Below, one piece after another: positions 1 to 9,131 of a stretch of DNA of 56,118 nucleotides. The notes beneath the pieces were generated by a model that worked only from the letters and a program-made list of their open reading frames with translations, searched no databases and was not told the origin of the DNA. Source of the stretch: Bacillota bacterium (GTDB lineage: Bacteria > Bacillota > Clostridia > Acetivibrionales > DSM-1351); assembly GCA_023431385.1 (NCBI GenBank), contig JAEYWA010000104.1, positions 1 through 56,118 on the forward strand, in the 5' to 3' direction. The position numbers were made by a program, and so were the translations under genes. Positions within the stretch are counted from its first letter, which is position 1, and each line of letters opens with the position of its first letter.

Positions 1-1490
1 TAGCAAATGATAATATTACCCTTCAACTGAAAAAGGGCGAAATACATGCCCTACTGGGAGAAAACGGTGCCGGAAAATCTACTCTTATGAGTATACTTTT
101 TGGTTTGTATCAGGCAGAAAAAGGCGAGATCCTTATGAACGGAAAGCCAGTAAAAATTAACAACCCCAACGACGCTAATGCCCTTGGGATAGGGATGGTT
201 CACCAGCATTTCAAACTCGTAGAAATCTTCACTGTTCTGGAAAACATTATTCTAGGTGTTGAACCAAGTAAAATTGGCTTTCTGCAGAAAAAGGAAGCCA
301 GAGAGAAAGTATTAAAGTTAAGTGAAAAATACAGACTAAAAATCAACCCCGATGCGCTAATAGAAAAAATTTCTGTTGGAATGCAGCAGCGTGTTGAAAT
401 TTTAAAAATGCTTTATCGCGAAAATAACATATTAATTTTCGATGAACCTACTGCAGTGCTTACTCCTCAAGAAATTGACGAACTGATGGAAATAATGAGA
501 GGCTTTGCAAAAGAGGGAAAATCAATATTGTTTATCACTCATAAATTGAATGAAATTATGGCTGTTGCTGACCGTTGTACAGTACTGTGGAAAGGTAAAT
601 ATAAAGGCACAGTATCCATCAAGGACACCTCAAAGGAAGAGCTTTCCAGAATGATGGTCGGTCGTGACGTAACCTTTAAAGTGGAAAAAAAGGACGCAAA
701 ACCCGGAGAAGTTGTGCTCTCGGTCAGGAATGTCACTATGCCCTCCAAGACTCATAAAAATGACGCTGTCAAAAATGTGTCTTTCGATGTAAGGTCGGGA
801 GAAATAGTTTGTCTGGCAGGTATTGACGGAAATGGACAGACAGAATTTGTAGCGGGTCTGACTGGCCTTGATAAAATTGCCGGAGGAAGTATAAAACTTG
901 GCAATAAGGATATTACCAAGGAATCTATTCGTACCCGTTCTAAAGAGGGAATGAGCCACATCCCTGAAGATAGGCACAAGCACGGGCTTGTACTTGATTA
1001 TACTCTTAAAGAAAACATGGTTTTACAGCGTTACTGGGAACCCACATTTCAAAAGGCAGGCTTTATAAATAGCCAGGCTGTCCGTTCCTATTCCGAAGAG
1101 CTGATAGAGCAATATGACGTCCGCAGCGGACAAGGCCCTGAGACAGTTGTACGTAGCATGTCGGGAGGAAATCAGCAGAAAGCTATTATCGCCCGCGAAT
1201 TAGACAAGCAGCATGAACTTCTTGTAGCTGTTCAGCCCACCCGTGGTCTTGATGTTGGAGCTATCGAGTATATCCACAAACAGCTGGTTGCCACCCGTGA
1301 TGCCGGAAAAGGAGTGCTGCTGGTATCGCTAGAGCTTGATGAAGTAATGAATGTAAGTGATAGAATACTTGTAATGTTTGAGGGAGAACTTGTTGGAGAG
1401 CTGGATCCGAAAAAAACAACGGTTCAGGAGCTCGGACTATACATGTCAGGAGCAAAACGTAACACTGTAAAGGAGATTGCCAATGAGTAA
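1..1490 (+). CDS. BMP-type nucleoside ABC importer, ATP-binding protein (5' partial)
   Basis: Double-ABC ATPase that powers uptake of a nucleoside-like substrate through the two permeases downstream; it resembles YufO/NupO of Bacillus. The frame is open from base 3, so the true start lies before the window; the first Met at 87 follows the Walker A motif (GENGAGKST, bases 57-83) and cannot be the start. In the first half there is an ABC signature (SVGMQQR) and Walker B (ILIFDEPTAVLT). In the second half the Walker A region reads GIDGNGQTE, the signature is SGGNQQK, and the Walker B acidic region is altered (VAVQPTRGLD), as is usual for sugar and nucleoside double ATPases of this family. The last bases overlap the next gene by 8 bp. 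A BMP-family lipoprotein would be expected just upstream. Confidence 0.93.
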   Translation, partial: ANDNITLQLKKGEIHALLGENGAGKSTLMSILFGLYQAEKGEILMNGKPVKINNPNDANALGIGMVHQHFKLVEIFTVLENIILGVEPSKIGFLQKKEAREKVLKLSEKYRLKINPDALIEKISVGMQQRVEILKMLYRENNILIFDEPTAVLTPQEIDELMEIMRGFAKEGKSILFITHKLNEIMAVADRCTVLWKGKYKGTVSIKDTSKEELSRMMVGRDVTFKVEKKDAKPGEVVLSVRNVTMPSKTHKNDAVKNVSFDVRSGEIVCLAGIDGNGQTEFVAGLTGLDKIAGGSIKLGNKDITKESIRTRSKEGMSHIPEDRHKHGLVLDYTLKENMVLQRYWEPTFQKAGFINSQAVRSYSEELIEQYDVRSGQGPETVVRSMSGGNQQKAIIARELDKQHELLVAVQPTRGLDVGAIEYIHKQLVATRDAGKGVLLVSLELDEVMNVSDRILVMFEGELVGELDPKKTTVQELGLYMSGAKRNTVKEIANE

Positions 1491-2673
1491 CAATACAGTT
1501 TCTTCATCTCAAAAATTTGATTTTAAAAGGCTGACTAGCTATAAGGGATTTTCAGCTTTTACTGCTGCACTGCTTGCAATATTTCTTGGCTTGATATTCG
1601 GGTTTATTGTAATGTTTATTGCAAGCCCCGAAAATTCTGCAGCCGGTTTTCAAATGGTACTCATTGGCGGTCTTAAGCGTGTCGGTGATGTTTTGTATTT
1701 CGCAACCCCCATATTAATGACCGGTTTGGCTGTGGGCTTTACCTTTAAAATGGGGCTGTTTAATATAGGTGCTTCGGGACAGTATACGATGGGTATGTTT
1801 TTCGCTTTATACGTTGGGTTTATGTGGGACCTGCCGGATAGTATCCACTGGTTGGCTTGCGTTCTGGCAGGCTTTGTAGGTGGTATGCTTTGGGGCTTTA
1901 TACCCGGAATTTTCAAGGCTCTGCTCAATGTCAATGAAGTTATTACCTCGATTATGTTCAACTATATAGGAATGTACCTGGTAGATATGCTTATTCAAGG
2001 TAATTCCGTAATGTATATTCCTTCAAAGACGAGAACAGCATACCTTCCCGATGCGGTACAGCTTCCTTCACTTGGCATCAAAAATTCCAGTCTCAATATA
2101 TCTATTATAATTGGGATTGTGGTAGCTATAATTCTCTATGTTATTTTGAATAAAACCACCTTCGGATATGAGCTTAAGGCTACAGGCCTTAATAAATACG
2201 CAGCTACCTATGCCGGCATGAACGGTAAGCGGAATATAATCCTTACAATGGTTATTGCAGGTGGTATGGCAGGTCTTGGCGGGGCTTTTGCAATCCTGGC
2301 CCCCTCCACTATCTCAGGCAGCAGTATGACATATGAACCGATAAATGTTATCGCAGCCAACGGTTTTAATGGTATAGCAGTTGCGCTTCTCGGAAACAGT
2401 AGTCCGATCGGAATTATTTTCTCGGCCTTGTTTGTTTCCCATATTCAGCGCGGGGGAACACTTGCAAGTCTATACGGCTTCAAACCTGAAATAATTGATG
2501 TCGTAATTGCAGTCATAATTTACTTCTCAGCCTTTGCAATGTTAATGAATTCAACGGTGGTAAAAGTTCTAAAAAAACGTAAAAAAAGCAGGAACCAGGA
2601 GAACTCTTCTGGTATCGAAGGCACTGCTGATTTAAATAAATCAAAAGCGGTTACTGAAAAGGAGGAGGCGTAA
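1483..2673 (+). CDS. BMP-type nucleoside ABC importer, permease 1
   Basis: Integral membrane permease of the importer, of the YufP/NupP type (BPD_transp_2 family, as in ribose transporters). The start chosen is ATG 1483, seven bases after AAGGAG (1470-1475); an in-frame TTG at 1477 lies too close to that site. The protein (396 aa) has an N-terminal membrane anchor, about eight to ten hydrophobic segments, the conserved stretch MGLFNIGASGQY typical of this permease family, and a charged lysine-rich C-terminal tail (KKRKKSRNQ onward). Overlap with the ATPase gene and a 3-base gap to the next gene indicate one translationally coupled operon. Confidence 0.93.
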   Translation: MSNNTVSSSQKFDFKRLTSYKGFSAFTAALLAIFLGLIFGFIVMFIASPENSAAGFQMVLIGGLKRVGDVLYFATPILMTGLAVGFTFKMGLFNIGASGQYTMGMFFALYVGFMWDLPDSIHWLACVLAGFVGGMLWGFIPGIFKALLNVNEVITSIMFNYIGMYLVDMLIQGNSVMYIPSKTRTAYLPDAVQLPSLGIKNSSLNISIIIGIVVAIILYVILNKTTFGYELKATGLNKYAATYAGMNGKRNIILTMVIAGGMAGLGGAFAILAPSTISGSSMTYEPINVIAANGFNGIAVALLGNSSPIGIIFSALFVSHIQRGGTLASLYGFKPEIIDVVIAVIIYFSAFAMLMNSTVVKVLKKRKKSRNQENSSGIEGTADLNKSKAVTEKEEA

Positions 2674-2676
2674 ATT

Positions 2677-3642
2677 ATGGATACTATATATTATTTAATT
2701 CAAAATACGCTTCCGGTAGCCATTCCATTGCTTTTAGTGGCTCTGGGCGGTATGTTTAGCGAACGCAGCGGTGTAATCAATATTGCCCTTGAAGGTATAA
2801 TGCTCTTCGGAGCTTTGTTCGGTTGCCTGTCTGTCTACCTTGTTCAGGGCAGTTCCATGGATCCGCAGCTGATATTACTTTTCGGAATGCTTATTTCGGC
2901 TGTCGGAGGAATTATATATTCATTGTTATTATCCTTTGCAGCAGTAACTATGAAGGCCGATCAGACCATTACAGGCACGGCACTTAATATGCTTGTACCG
3001 GCAGCAATGCTGCTTTTTGCTAAAATGTATTTTAACAGTGACGGGATAACCACAAATGTAGATTTCTATATTAAAGGGGTTCCGGGTCTGAAAGATATAC
3101 CGTTACTTGGCAGATTGTTTTTCCAGAATACTTATATAACTGTTTATATAGGCTTACTGCTGCTGGTTATAGCAACTATATTCTTCTATAAGACAAAGCT
3201 TGGATTGCGTCTGCGTGCCTGTGGTGAGCATCCTCATGCAGCTGATTCCGTTGGAATAAATGTGTATGTAATGCGTTACACAGGTGTTAGTATTTCGGGA
3301 TTTTTAGGTGGTATCGGAGGCTTTTTCTACGCAGTAGGCGTAATGGACGGTAACGTTAATGGCCATACAGGAGTCGCAGGCTTCGGGTTCCTTGCACTGG
3401 CTGTTATGATATTCGGACAGTGGAAACCCATAAAGATTCTCTTTGCAGCACTGTTCTTTGCTTTCCTTCGTACACTGGCTTACTCCATTTCGCTTATCCC
3501 CTTCCTGGATGCGTTGAATATAAACCAGACATTCTATAAGATGCTGCCCTATATTGCAACAATGGTGGTCCTTGCATTTACCTCCAAGAAATCCAGAGCA
3601 CCAAAGGCGGAAGGTATTCCTTATGACAAGGGACAGAGATAG
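2677..3642 (+). CDS. BMP-type nucleoside ABC importer, permease 2
   Basis: Second permease of the importer (YufQ/NupQ type, 321 aa). It contains the family hallmark SGVINIALEGIMLFGA near the N terminus and the cytoplasmic loop GLRLRACGEHPHAADSVGIN (about residues 178-197), which resembles the ATPase-contacting loop of these permeases. ATG 2677 follows GGAGGAGG at the end of the previous gene. It is the last gene of the operon; a long hairpin lies 50 bases downstream. Nucleoside specificity is inferred from family resemblance. Confidence 0.92.
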   Translation: MDTIYYLIQNTLPVAIPLLLVALGGMFSERSGVINIALEGIMLFGALFGCLSVYLVQGSSMDPQLILLFGMLISAVGGIIYSLLLSFAAVTMKADQTITGTALNMLVPAAMLLFAKMYFNSDGITTNVDFYIKGVPGLKDIPLLGRLFFQNTYITVYIGLLLLVIATIFFYKTKLGLRLRACGEHPHAADSVGINVYVMRYTGVSISGFLGGIGGFFYAVGVMDGNVNGHTGVAGFGFLALAVMIFGQWKPIKILFAALFFAFLRTLAYSISLIPFLDALNINQTFYKMLPYIATMVVLAFTSKKSRAPKAEGIPYDKGQR

Positions 3643-3694
3643 CTATATTAATAAATTTACTTCGCAAACGTTTTAGTAAACCAACCAACTATTA

Positions 3695-3736
3695 AGACCG
3701 GTCGAAATCTCATCAAGATGAGGTTTTAACCGGTCT
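3695..3736 (+). terminator. Hairpin terminator after the nucleoside importer operon
   Basis: Arms AGACCGGT and ACCGGTCT enclose a second paired block (TCTCATC / GATGAGG) with loop AA. The sequence after it is AT-rich with a five-T run at 3743-3747. It lies between two convergent genes. Confidence 0.65.
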
Positions 3737-3796
3737 AATATATTTTTAAAGTATTGGAACTAATATTAAACAATTTAAATTATTACCGTACCATTT

Positions 3797-4960
3797 TTAC
3801 GTACTAAGAATAATATTCCTAAGCTTTCTGGTCAGAGACGTCGTCCCGGTATTTGTCAGCTGCATCATGAACAGAAAAATCAGATTTTCCTTCGGACAGT
3901 TGCAGAAATATGCACCCAGCCAACCATCCCAGCCATATTCCCCTTCACTGCATAAACCTCCCGCCTTACTGCAGTCGGTCATAATTCTCATAAGATTTCC
4001 ATAGGTGAAGCCGCTCAACGCTGGCCACATGTCTCTTTGCTGCTCACAGGTTAACGAGCATGAAGTCATATATTCAACAGTTCTATGCTTCAATATCTGA
4101 ACTTCATCCAGCGATCCCTCATTCATAAGCATTCTGGCAAATCGTGCGTAGTCATCTATAGTGGACACTAAACCAGCTCCGCCGGATTCAAAGGCTGGAA
4201 TTCTGCCCATGTTATTGATAATACCTAAATGATTTCCGAAATATGGCTGTAGTTCAGAATTGGCTCCATATTCATAAACTTTTGCAAGTCGGTATCTCTT
4301 TTCGGCAGGAACCCAAAAAGCCGTATCCTTCATGTCCAGAGGCTTAAATATTTCCTTATCAAGAAACTCACTGAAACTCATGCCGCTTGCATTCTCAACA
4401 ACTGCCCCCAACACGTCGGCCGAGGTTCCATACATCCATGCCGCTCCAGGCTGAAAAGCAAGAGCACACTTACCCAGCTTGTTCATAGCTTCAATAGTTC
4501 CCATTGGGCTATCACCGAAAAGCCTATCGTCTATTTCCCGAAACAGGGCCTCGGTTTCCTTTCCAGCCCTATCAACACCGCCATATACAAGCCCGGAAGT
4601 CATTGAGAGCAGATCTTTCAGATTTACTTCTCTTTCGACGGGCACCAGCCCTTTTTCCCCTGCTACCATCTGATTTTTAAAGCCTGGAAGAAACTTGCTG
4701 ACAGGCTCATAGAGGTCAATTACTCCTCTTTCCAATAATATCATTACAGCAGCAGCTGTAACGGGTTTGGTCATTGAATACATTCTGAAAATAGTATTTC
4801 TTCTGATAGGCAGATTTTCTTCAATGTCTGCAAAGCCATCCTCATGATAGAAGACTTCCTGTCCGTCCTTTATTATCATTAAATTTGCACCTGCAAGTTC
4901 TTTATTCTCAATAGCGGCTTTTAAAACCTGTCTCAATTGTTCTTCTCTCACTTTATCCAT
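3797..4960 (-). CDS. Serine beta-lactamase-like hydrolase/esterase
   Basis: Class C beta-lactamase/DD-peptidase fold (Beta-lactamase family, 387 aa) that probably acts as an esterase or amidase. The nucleophile motif SMTK is visible (Ser62, Lys65), a tyrosine motif YGTS lies in the middle, and the C-terminal part has GWDGWLGAYF, typical of the EstB/PbpE-like branch. No signal peptide is seen, so it is probably cytoplasmic, which argues against a resistance beta-lactamase. ATG 4960 follows a GAGAGGGG ribosome site. It stands alone and is convergent with the nucleoside importer operon. Substrate is unknown. Confidence 0.87.
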   Translation of the reverse strand: MDKVREEQLRQVLKAAIENKELAGANLMIIKDGQEVFYHEDGFADIEENLPIRRNTIFRMYSMTKPVTAAAVMILLERGVIDLYEPVSKFLPGFKNQMVAGEKGLVPVEREVNLKDLLSMTSGLVYGGVDRAGKETEALFREIDDRLFGDSPMGTIEAMNKLGKCALAFQPGAAWMYGTSADVLGAVVENASGMSFSEFLDKEIFKPLDMKDTAFWVPAEKRYRLAKVYEYGANSELQPYFGNHLGIINNMGRIPAFESGGAGLVSTIDDYARFARMLMNEGSLDEVQILKHRTVEYMTSCSLTCEQQRDMWPALSGFTYGNLMRIMTDCSKAGGLCSEGEYGWDGWLGAYFCNCPKENLIFLFMMQLTNTGTTSLTRKLRNIILST

Positions 4961-5115
4961 TTGATTGACATACCCCTCTCGAATACTAAATTTTTCTATT
5001 ACTCATATATCAATCTTACTATAAATTAAAATGAAAGCAAGGGTTCTTATTTTGACTTTTTATGCTATAATTTTACTTAGCCAAGCCCATATATTTCAAA
5101 AGAAGGAAGTTGCTA

Positions 5116-5979
5116 ATGATTAGGGATATTTATAACAGTAAAAAAACTGTTTTTTCTTTGGAAGTATTTCCTCCCAAGGAGGAAAGTGAAATTTCATTAA
5201 TATTCAAAGTACTGGATGAGCTTAAGCGCTTAAAGCTTGATTTCATAAGTATTACATATGGCGCAGGCGGCGGTACACGAAAAAGAACAATGGACATTGC
5301 AGCCTACGTTCAAAACAAATGTAATATTGATGCACTTGCTCACCTTACCAGTGTTTCTCTTGACGAAAGCCTCCTTCAGAATTTTCTTGAAGAATTATCA
5401 GCCAACAACATTATGAATGTTCTGGCTCTTAGAGGCGACCGTCCTAAAGATATGTCTGACAGTGCCTATTTTGGCCGTCCTTTTAAATATGCTTCAGAGC
5501 TTGTATCCATCATAAGGAATAATTCCGAGCTCAGTATCGGAGGGGCCTGCTATCCTGAAGTGCATCCCGAAGCCCGTAACAACGAAGAGGACTTATATTA
5601 TTTGAAGTCCAAGGTTGAGGCCGGAACAGACTTTCTGATAACTCAGTTATTTTTTGACAACACTAAGTTTTATAGCTTTTATGAAAACGTGCGCAGTTCA
5701 AATATCTCTGTTCCAATATCGGCAGGTATTATGCCCATTTCCTCACCGACTCAGATTAAGACTATAACAGAATTATCAGGTTCTTATGTCCCTGATAGTC
5801 TTAAATCAATATTTATGAAATATGCAGATAATTCTGAGGACTTTAAGAAGGCAGGCCTTGAGTATGCCACAAAGCAAATAGAAGCTTTACTAGAGTTTGA
5901 AGTTCAAGGTATTCATCTTTATACTCTAAATAAGGTTGATGTAAGTAAAGAAATTTTCAGAAATCTTGGGTTGATATAA
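5116..5979 (+). CDS. metF: Methylenetetrahydrofolate reductase
   Basis: Flavin TIM-barrel enzyme that reduces 5,10-methylenetetrahydrofolate to 5-methyltetrahydrofolate for methionine synthesis. The N terminus has the family motif SLEVFPPK, followed by ISITYGAGGG and LALRGD, with the later GGACYPEVHPEA and TDFLITQLFFDN blocks. Length of 287 aa is normal. ATG 5116 lies 6 bases after AGAAGGAAG (5101-5109); a TTG at 5110 touches the ribosome site and is less likely. It is monocistronic here, with no metH or MetV partner alongside. No SAM riboswitch was seen upstream. Confidence 0.95.
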   Translation: MIRDIYNSKKTVFSLEVFPPKEESEISLIFKVLDELKRLKLDFISITYGAGGGTRKRTMDIAAYVQNKCNIDALAHLTSVSLDESLLQNFLEELSANNIMNVLALRGDRPKDMSDSAYFGRPFKYASELVSIIRNNSELSIGGACYPEVHPEARNNEEDLYYLKSKVEAGTDFLITQLFFDNTKFYSFYENVRSSNISVPISAGIMPISSPTQIKTITELSGSYVPDSLKSIFMKYADNSEDFKKAGLEYATKQIEALLEFEVQGIHLYTLNKVDVSKEIFRNLGLI

Positions 5980-6082
5980 ACCTGTTTCACTGCTAAAATT
6001 CACCGTCATTTTTACTGCCGGTTTTCATGTCATATAATCCACATCATTTTCGTAGTTCTCTTATATCTGTTGTCAATAATAA

Positions 6083-7783
6083 TTAGGTTTCATTAACCTG
6101 GAGCATAAAAAATGTCACATCGTCCCGAAGGCTCCCGCTACCAGTGATTTCCTTAATATTCCTGTCTATCTCGTAATATAATTCAGAAGTACTTTTGCCA
6201 TAATACTCTCCAAGAAGCCTTTTCAAGTCATTTACATTGAAGGACTTTCCGGTTTGCCTGTTATTTAACTCCACAAGTCCATCCGTATAGAAAAAAACCT
6301 TGTCTCCATCTTCAAGTTGAATTTTTTTATCAACATAATCTGCTGAACAGATTTCAGCAAGACTACAGATTGGCAGTCCTCTAATCTCAATTTCCTGTAT
6401 CTGAGCATATCTCCTGACGACAAAAGGCTGTGCATTCATACCGGCAGACGAATACACGAGTTCTTTTGTCTCGGTGTTATAAATAGCGTACAAAGCAAGT
6501 ATATATACATCATCCTTAAATTGTACCTTATTATACAATTTATAAAGATTCTCCAGCACTTGGGCGGGGCTAATGATCTGAAACCTGCTCCCGTCAAGTT
6601 CCTTAATTGTTTTTATGCTTTGATTCAAAAATACTGTAAGCATGGCGGCAGGTACCCCATGTCCCGAGACATCACCTATGTACATACCAATATTCTTTTC
6701 ATCCAGCTTGAAAATATTATAGAAATCGCCGCTAACTCTTTCAGCCGGATAGTATTTAGCAAGAAACGATACATGCTCATTATTCGGCAGTTTTCCCGGA
6801 AGCATTGCTTTTTGGATATCCCTGGCATAATCAAGGTCCTCTAGGAGCTTCTGGTTGGTTTTTGCGAGATCTCTTGTCCGTTCTTCTACCAGTTTGTTCA
6901 GGTTTCTGGCATCAGCCTTGATTATATCTTTCGCTTTATATAACGCACGGTATGGTTTCTCTATGCTGTTTACAAAAGTGACTCTAAATACTAGAAAGTA
7001 GGATATAAATTTAAATACATGCCCAAGACAGTTGTATACATCATATACTGAAAAATAATTTACAAAAGCTACTTCACTAAATATGCTTGCAATAATTGCT
7101 ACTGCAAAGATAAGTTCCGTCTTATCCTTGTTATTAATATACTGCTGGATAAATCTCACTCCGGAGAAAATAAAAAGTAGTATTACTAAATACTCTAGAT
7201 TTTTTTTGACTGGCGTTACTCCTATTCCCTCTATATACATAGCTGGAAGAAAGTCAGGGAAATAAGTAACAATATACAGTGTTGCAACAGAGAAGAATAC
7301 TGCTCCCAACAGAACAATCCTTTTATTAATCCTGGACTTTTTGTTTACTTTGATAAAACCAAGTACAGTGATACCTATGGCACCAACAAGTCTTGCAATT
7401 ATCCAAAAAGTGGTAGCTCTGTTGGCAGTATCATTTTTTATAAGAAAATCAGACATACCTTTATAGCTAAGAGTATGAAACATGTCAATGCAGCCCATAA
7501 TAAAAAAAACATGTGCTGCGATCAAGGCTCTAAGCCTATGATTTTGGCTATAGGAATAGTATGGCAGAATGAAAATGCAAAATGATATCAATACACTTAT
7601 AAATTCAAAAATAGTATGCCAGGAAAGATATGTAGTAGGACTCATTATTCTGTCAAACCAGGGTTCAAAAATATATATTGATTTAAATAGTATTGCGAAA
7701 AAAACAAATGCGACACCAACCCAAAGAAGGCTCTTGTTTTCATACAATTCTTTGTATTTGTTAAATTTTATCTTTATCTGCAA
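6083..7783 (-). CDS. Membrane MASE3 sensor with SpoIIE-type PP2C phosphatase
   Basis: A membrane phosphatase that should dephosphorylate a serine phosphoprotein, probably an anti-sigma-antagonist. Residues about 15-270 form seven or so hydrophobic segments with MASE3-like motifs (WHTIFEFISV, MGCIDMFHTLSYKGM). A coiled-coil stretch (VEERTRDLAKTNQKLLEDLDYARDIQKAML) leads into the SpoIIE domain with metal-binding signatures SGDFYNIF, GDVSGHGVPAAM and LRDDVTFFML. The start is set at TTG 7783, about 8 bases after GAGGTGG; two in-frame GTG codons (7795, 7792) overlap that site. No anti-sigma or STAS gene is adjacent, so its partner is elsewhere. Confidence 0.88.
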   Translation of the reverse strand: MQIKIKFNKYKELYENKSLLWVGVAFVFFAILFKSIYIFEPWFDRIMSPTTYLSWHTIFEFISVLISFCIFILPYYSYSQNHRLRALIAAHVFFIMGCIDMFHTLSYKGMSDFLIKNDTANRATTFWIIARLVGAIGITVLGFIKVNKKSRINKRIVLLGAVFFSVATLYIVTYFPDFLPAMYIEGIGVTPVKKNLEYLVILLFIFSGVRFIQQYINNKDKTELIFAVAIIASIFSEVAFVNYFSVYDVYNCLGHVFKFISYFLVFRVTFVNSIEKPYRALYKAKDIIKADARNLNKLVEERTRDLAKTNQKLLEDLDYARDIQKAMLPGKLPNNEHVSFLAKYYPAERVSGDFYNIFKLDEKNIGMYIGDVSGHGVPAAMLTVFLNQSIKTIKELDGSRFQIISPAQVLENLYKLYNKVQFKDDVYILALYAIYNTETKELVYSSAGMNAQPFVVRRYAQIQEIEIRGLPICSLAEICSADYVDKKIQLEDGDKVFFYTDGLVELNNRQTGKSFNVNDLKRLLGEYYGKSTSELYYEIDRNIKEITGSGSLRDDVTFFMLQVNET

Positions 7784-8122
7784 GACACACACCACCTCAA
7801 AAAATTCGGTATAATAATTAAAGCTAAATTCGTTCTTGCAAAAGTTTACATAAAACCAAGATTTTTAAAATGTCACCCAACATTTATCAATAAAGAGTTT
7901 AACATAAAATTCCCCCAATTTAAAGAAGAATCCTTAATGAAGCTCTTCTGTATGGTTTCCTGTAAACATAATAAGAAATAAGATACATTAATGAAGTGTC
8001 AACTGGTTTAATACTTAAACACTAATATAAATTGTATTATTCATTAGCTAATATTTATTACAGAATTATTCAGTATAAAATGTATTTTTGATAGAACGGT
8101 ACCTAACACTCCTTAAAAATAC
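7784..8122. other. AT-rich intergenic region with no gene seen
   Basis: About 340 bases between two minus-strand genes. It should carry the promoter of the phosphatase gene, but no convincing -35/-10 pair, hairpin terminator or short gene could be picked out by eye. Confidence 0.5.
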
Positions 8123-8947
8123 CTATTTCAGTATACTCCTAAACATTTTCGGAGATAACCGCTTTATCCTTTTAAACATTTTTGAGAAATGCAATGGATC
8201 ATCATACCCCACTGATCTAGAAATATCGCTTATGGTCAGTTCACTGTTCTTCATTAAACGGCAGGCTTTATTTATGCGTTGTTCAAGCAAAAACTGCTGA
8301 AGGGATTTGTCTGTGTATTCTTTAAATATTGCTCCGAGATAGCTCCTATCAAGACCAATATATGCAGCAATATCTGTTATTTTAATCTTTCTGGAATAAT
8401 TCATTTCAATGTATTCAATTGCTTTATTAACATAAAACTCCTGTGTATTCTCGTTCTTTCTGCCAGCTGAATGTACTCCGTTTTGTTCTATTAGTTTTGA
8501 TAGAAAAAGATACAGCAGGCTTAATATTCTAGTTTCGTTCCAGACATTAGACTCATAGGTTTTAACCATTTCCAGAATACAGTCGGACATCGTGTCGTCC
8601 CTGTCATAAGTAAAAACCGGATTTTTCTGGCTTAATCCGGCCTGCTTCAGGTAATACTCTGCTTTATATCCTTTAAACCCCACCCAACAGTAGACCCAAG
8701 GATCTTGGTCATCAGCTTGATAATAGGTAACCTTTTCAGGGCATATAAGAAAGCCCTGCCCTCTTCTCAGCAGGTATTCCTTGTCACCGTATTTATAAAA
8801 ACCCTTTCCGCGGATAATATAGTGTATCAGATAGTGATCTCTGACTGCGGGGCCGAAAAAATGACTAGGTTTGCATGCTTCCAGACCGCAATGATACATA
8901 TTAATATCATAATTACCTTTAATGCTGTCATATATATAATCTACCAT
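8123..8947 (-). CDS. AraC-family sugar-responsive regulator
   Basis: Transcription factor with an N-terminal cupin-like sugar-binding domain (about residues 15-150, including HYLIHYIIRGKGFYKYG and YCWVGFKGY) and two C-terminal AraC helix-turn-helix motifs (ITDIAAYIGLDRSYLGAIFKEY and ISDISRSVGYDDPLHFSKMFKR). It resembles MsmR/RafR-type activators. ATG 8947 lies 6 bases after GGAG; a TTG at 8959 overlaps that site. The gene diverges from the alpha-galactosidase gene, so it most likely controls that gene in response to a galactoside; this is inferred from position. Confidence 0.9.
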   Translation of the reverse strand: MVDYIYDSIKGNYDINMYHCGLEACKPSHFFGPAVRDHYLIHYIIRGKGFYKYGDKEYLLRRGQGFLICPEKVTYYQADDQDPWVYCWVGFKGYKAEYYLKQAGLSQKNPVFTYDRDDTMSDCILEMVKTYESNVWNETRILSLLYLFLSKLIEQNGVHSAGRKNENTQEFYVNKAIEYIEMNYSRKIKITDIAAYIGLDRSYLGAIFKEYTDKSLQQFLLEQRINKACRLMKNSELTISDISRSVGYDDPLHFSKMFKRIKRLSPKMFRSILK

Positions 8948-9131
8948 AGTTTTCTCCAAACCTTATCCATACCATCTTCTAAGGTAAAATGAAAAATCAA
9001 AAGACTTACTCATTTCATGTTAACCGATCTGCACATCTAGCATTATACCATATTTGTATAGTATTCATCCATTTACTTTTATCTCCATTGCTGTAAAATA
9101 TAATTGACCAAAATAAATACGAGGTGATTCT

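Noticed and set aside
87..1490. Start of the first ATPase at ATG 87
   Set aside because: The Walker A motif lies upstream of it and the frame is open to the window edge.
5052..5071. Consensus promoter for metF from TTGACT and TATAAT
   Set aside because: The boxes are only 8 bases apart, too close for a sigma-A promoter; the TATAAT may still serve with a weak upstream box.
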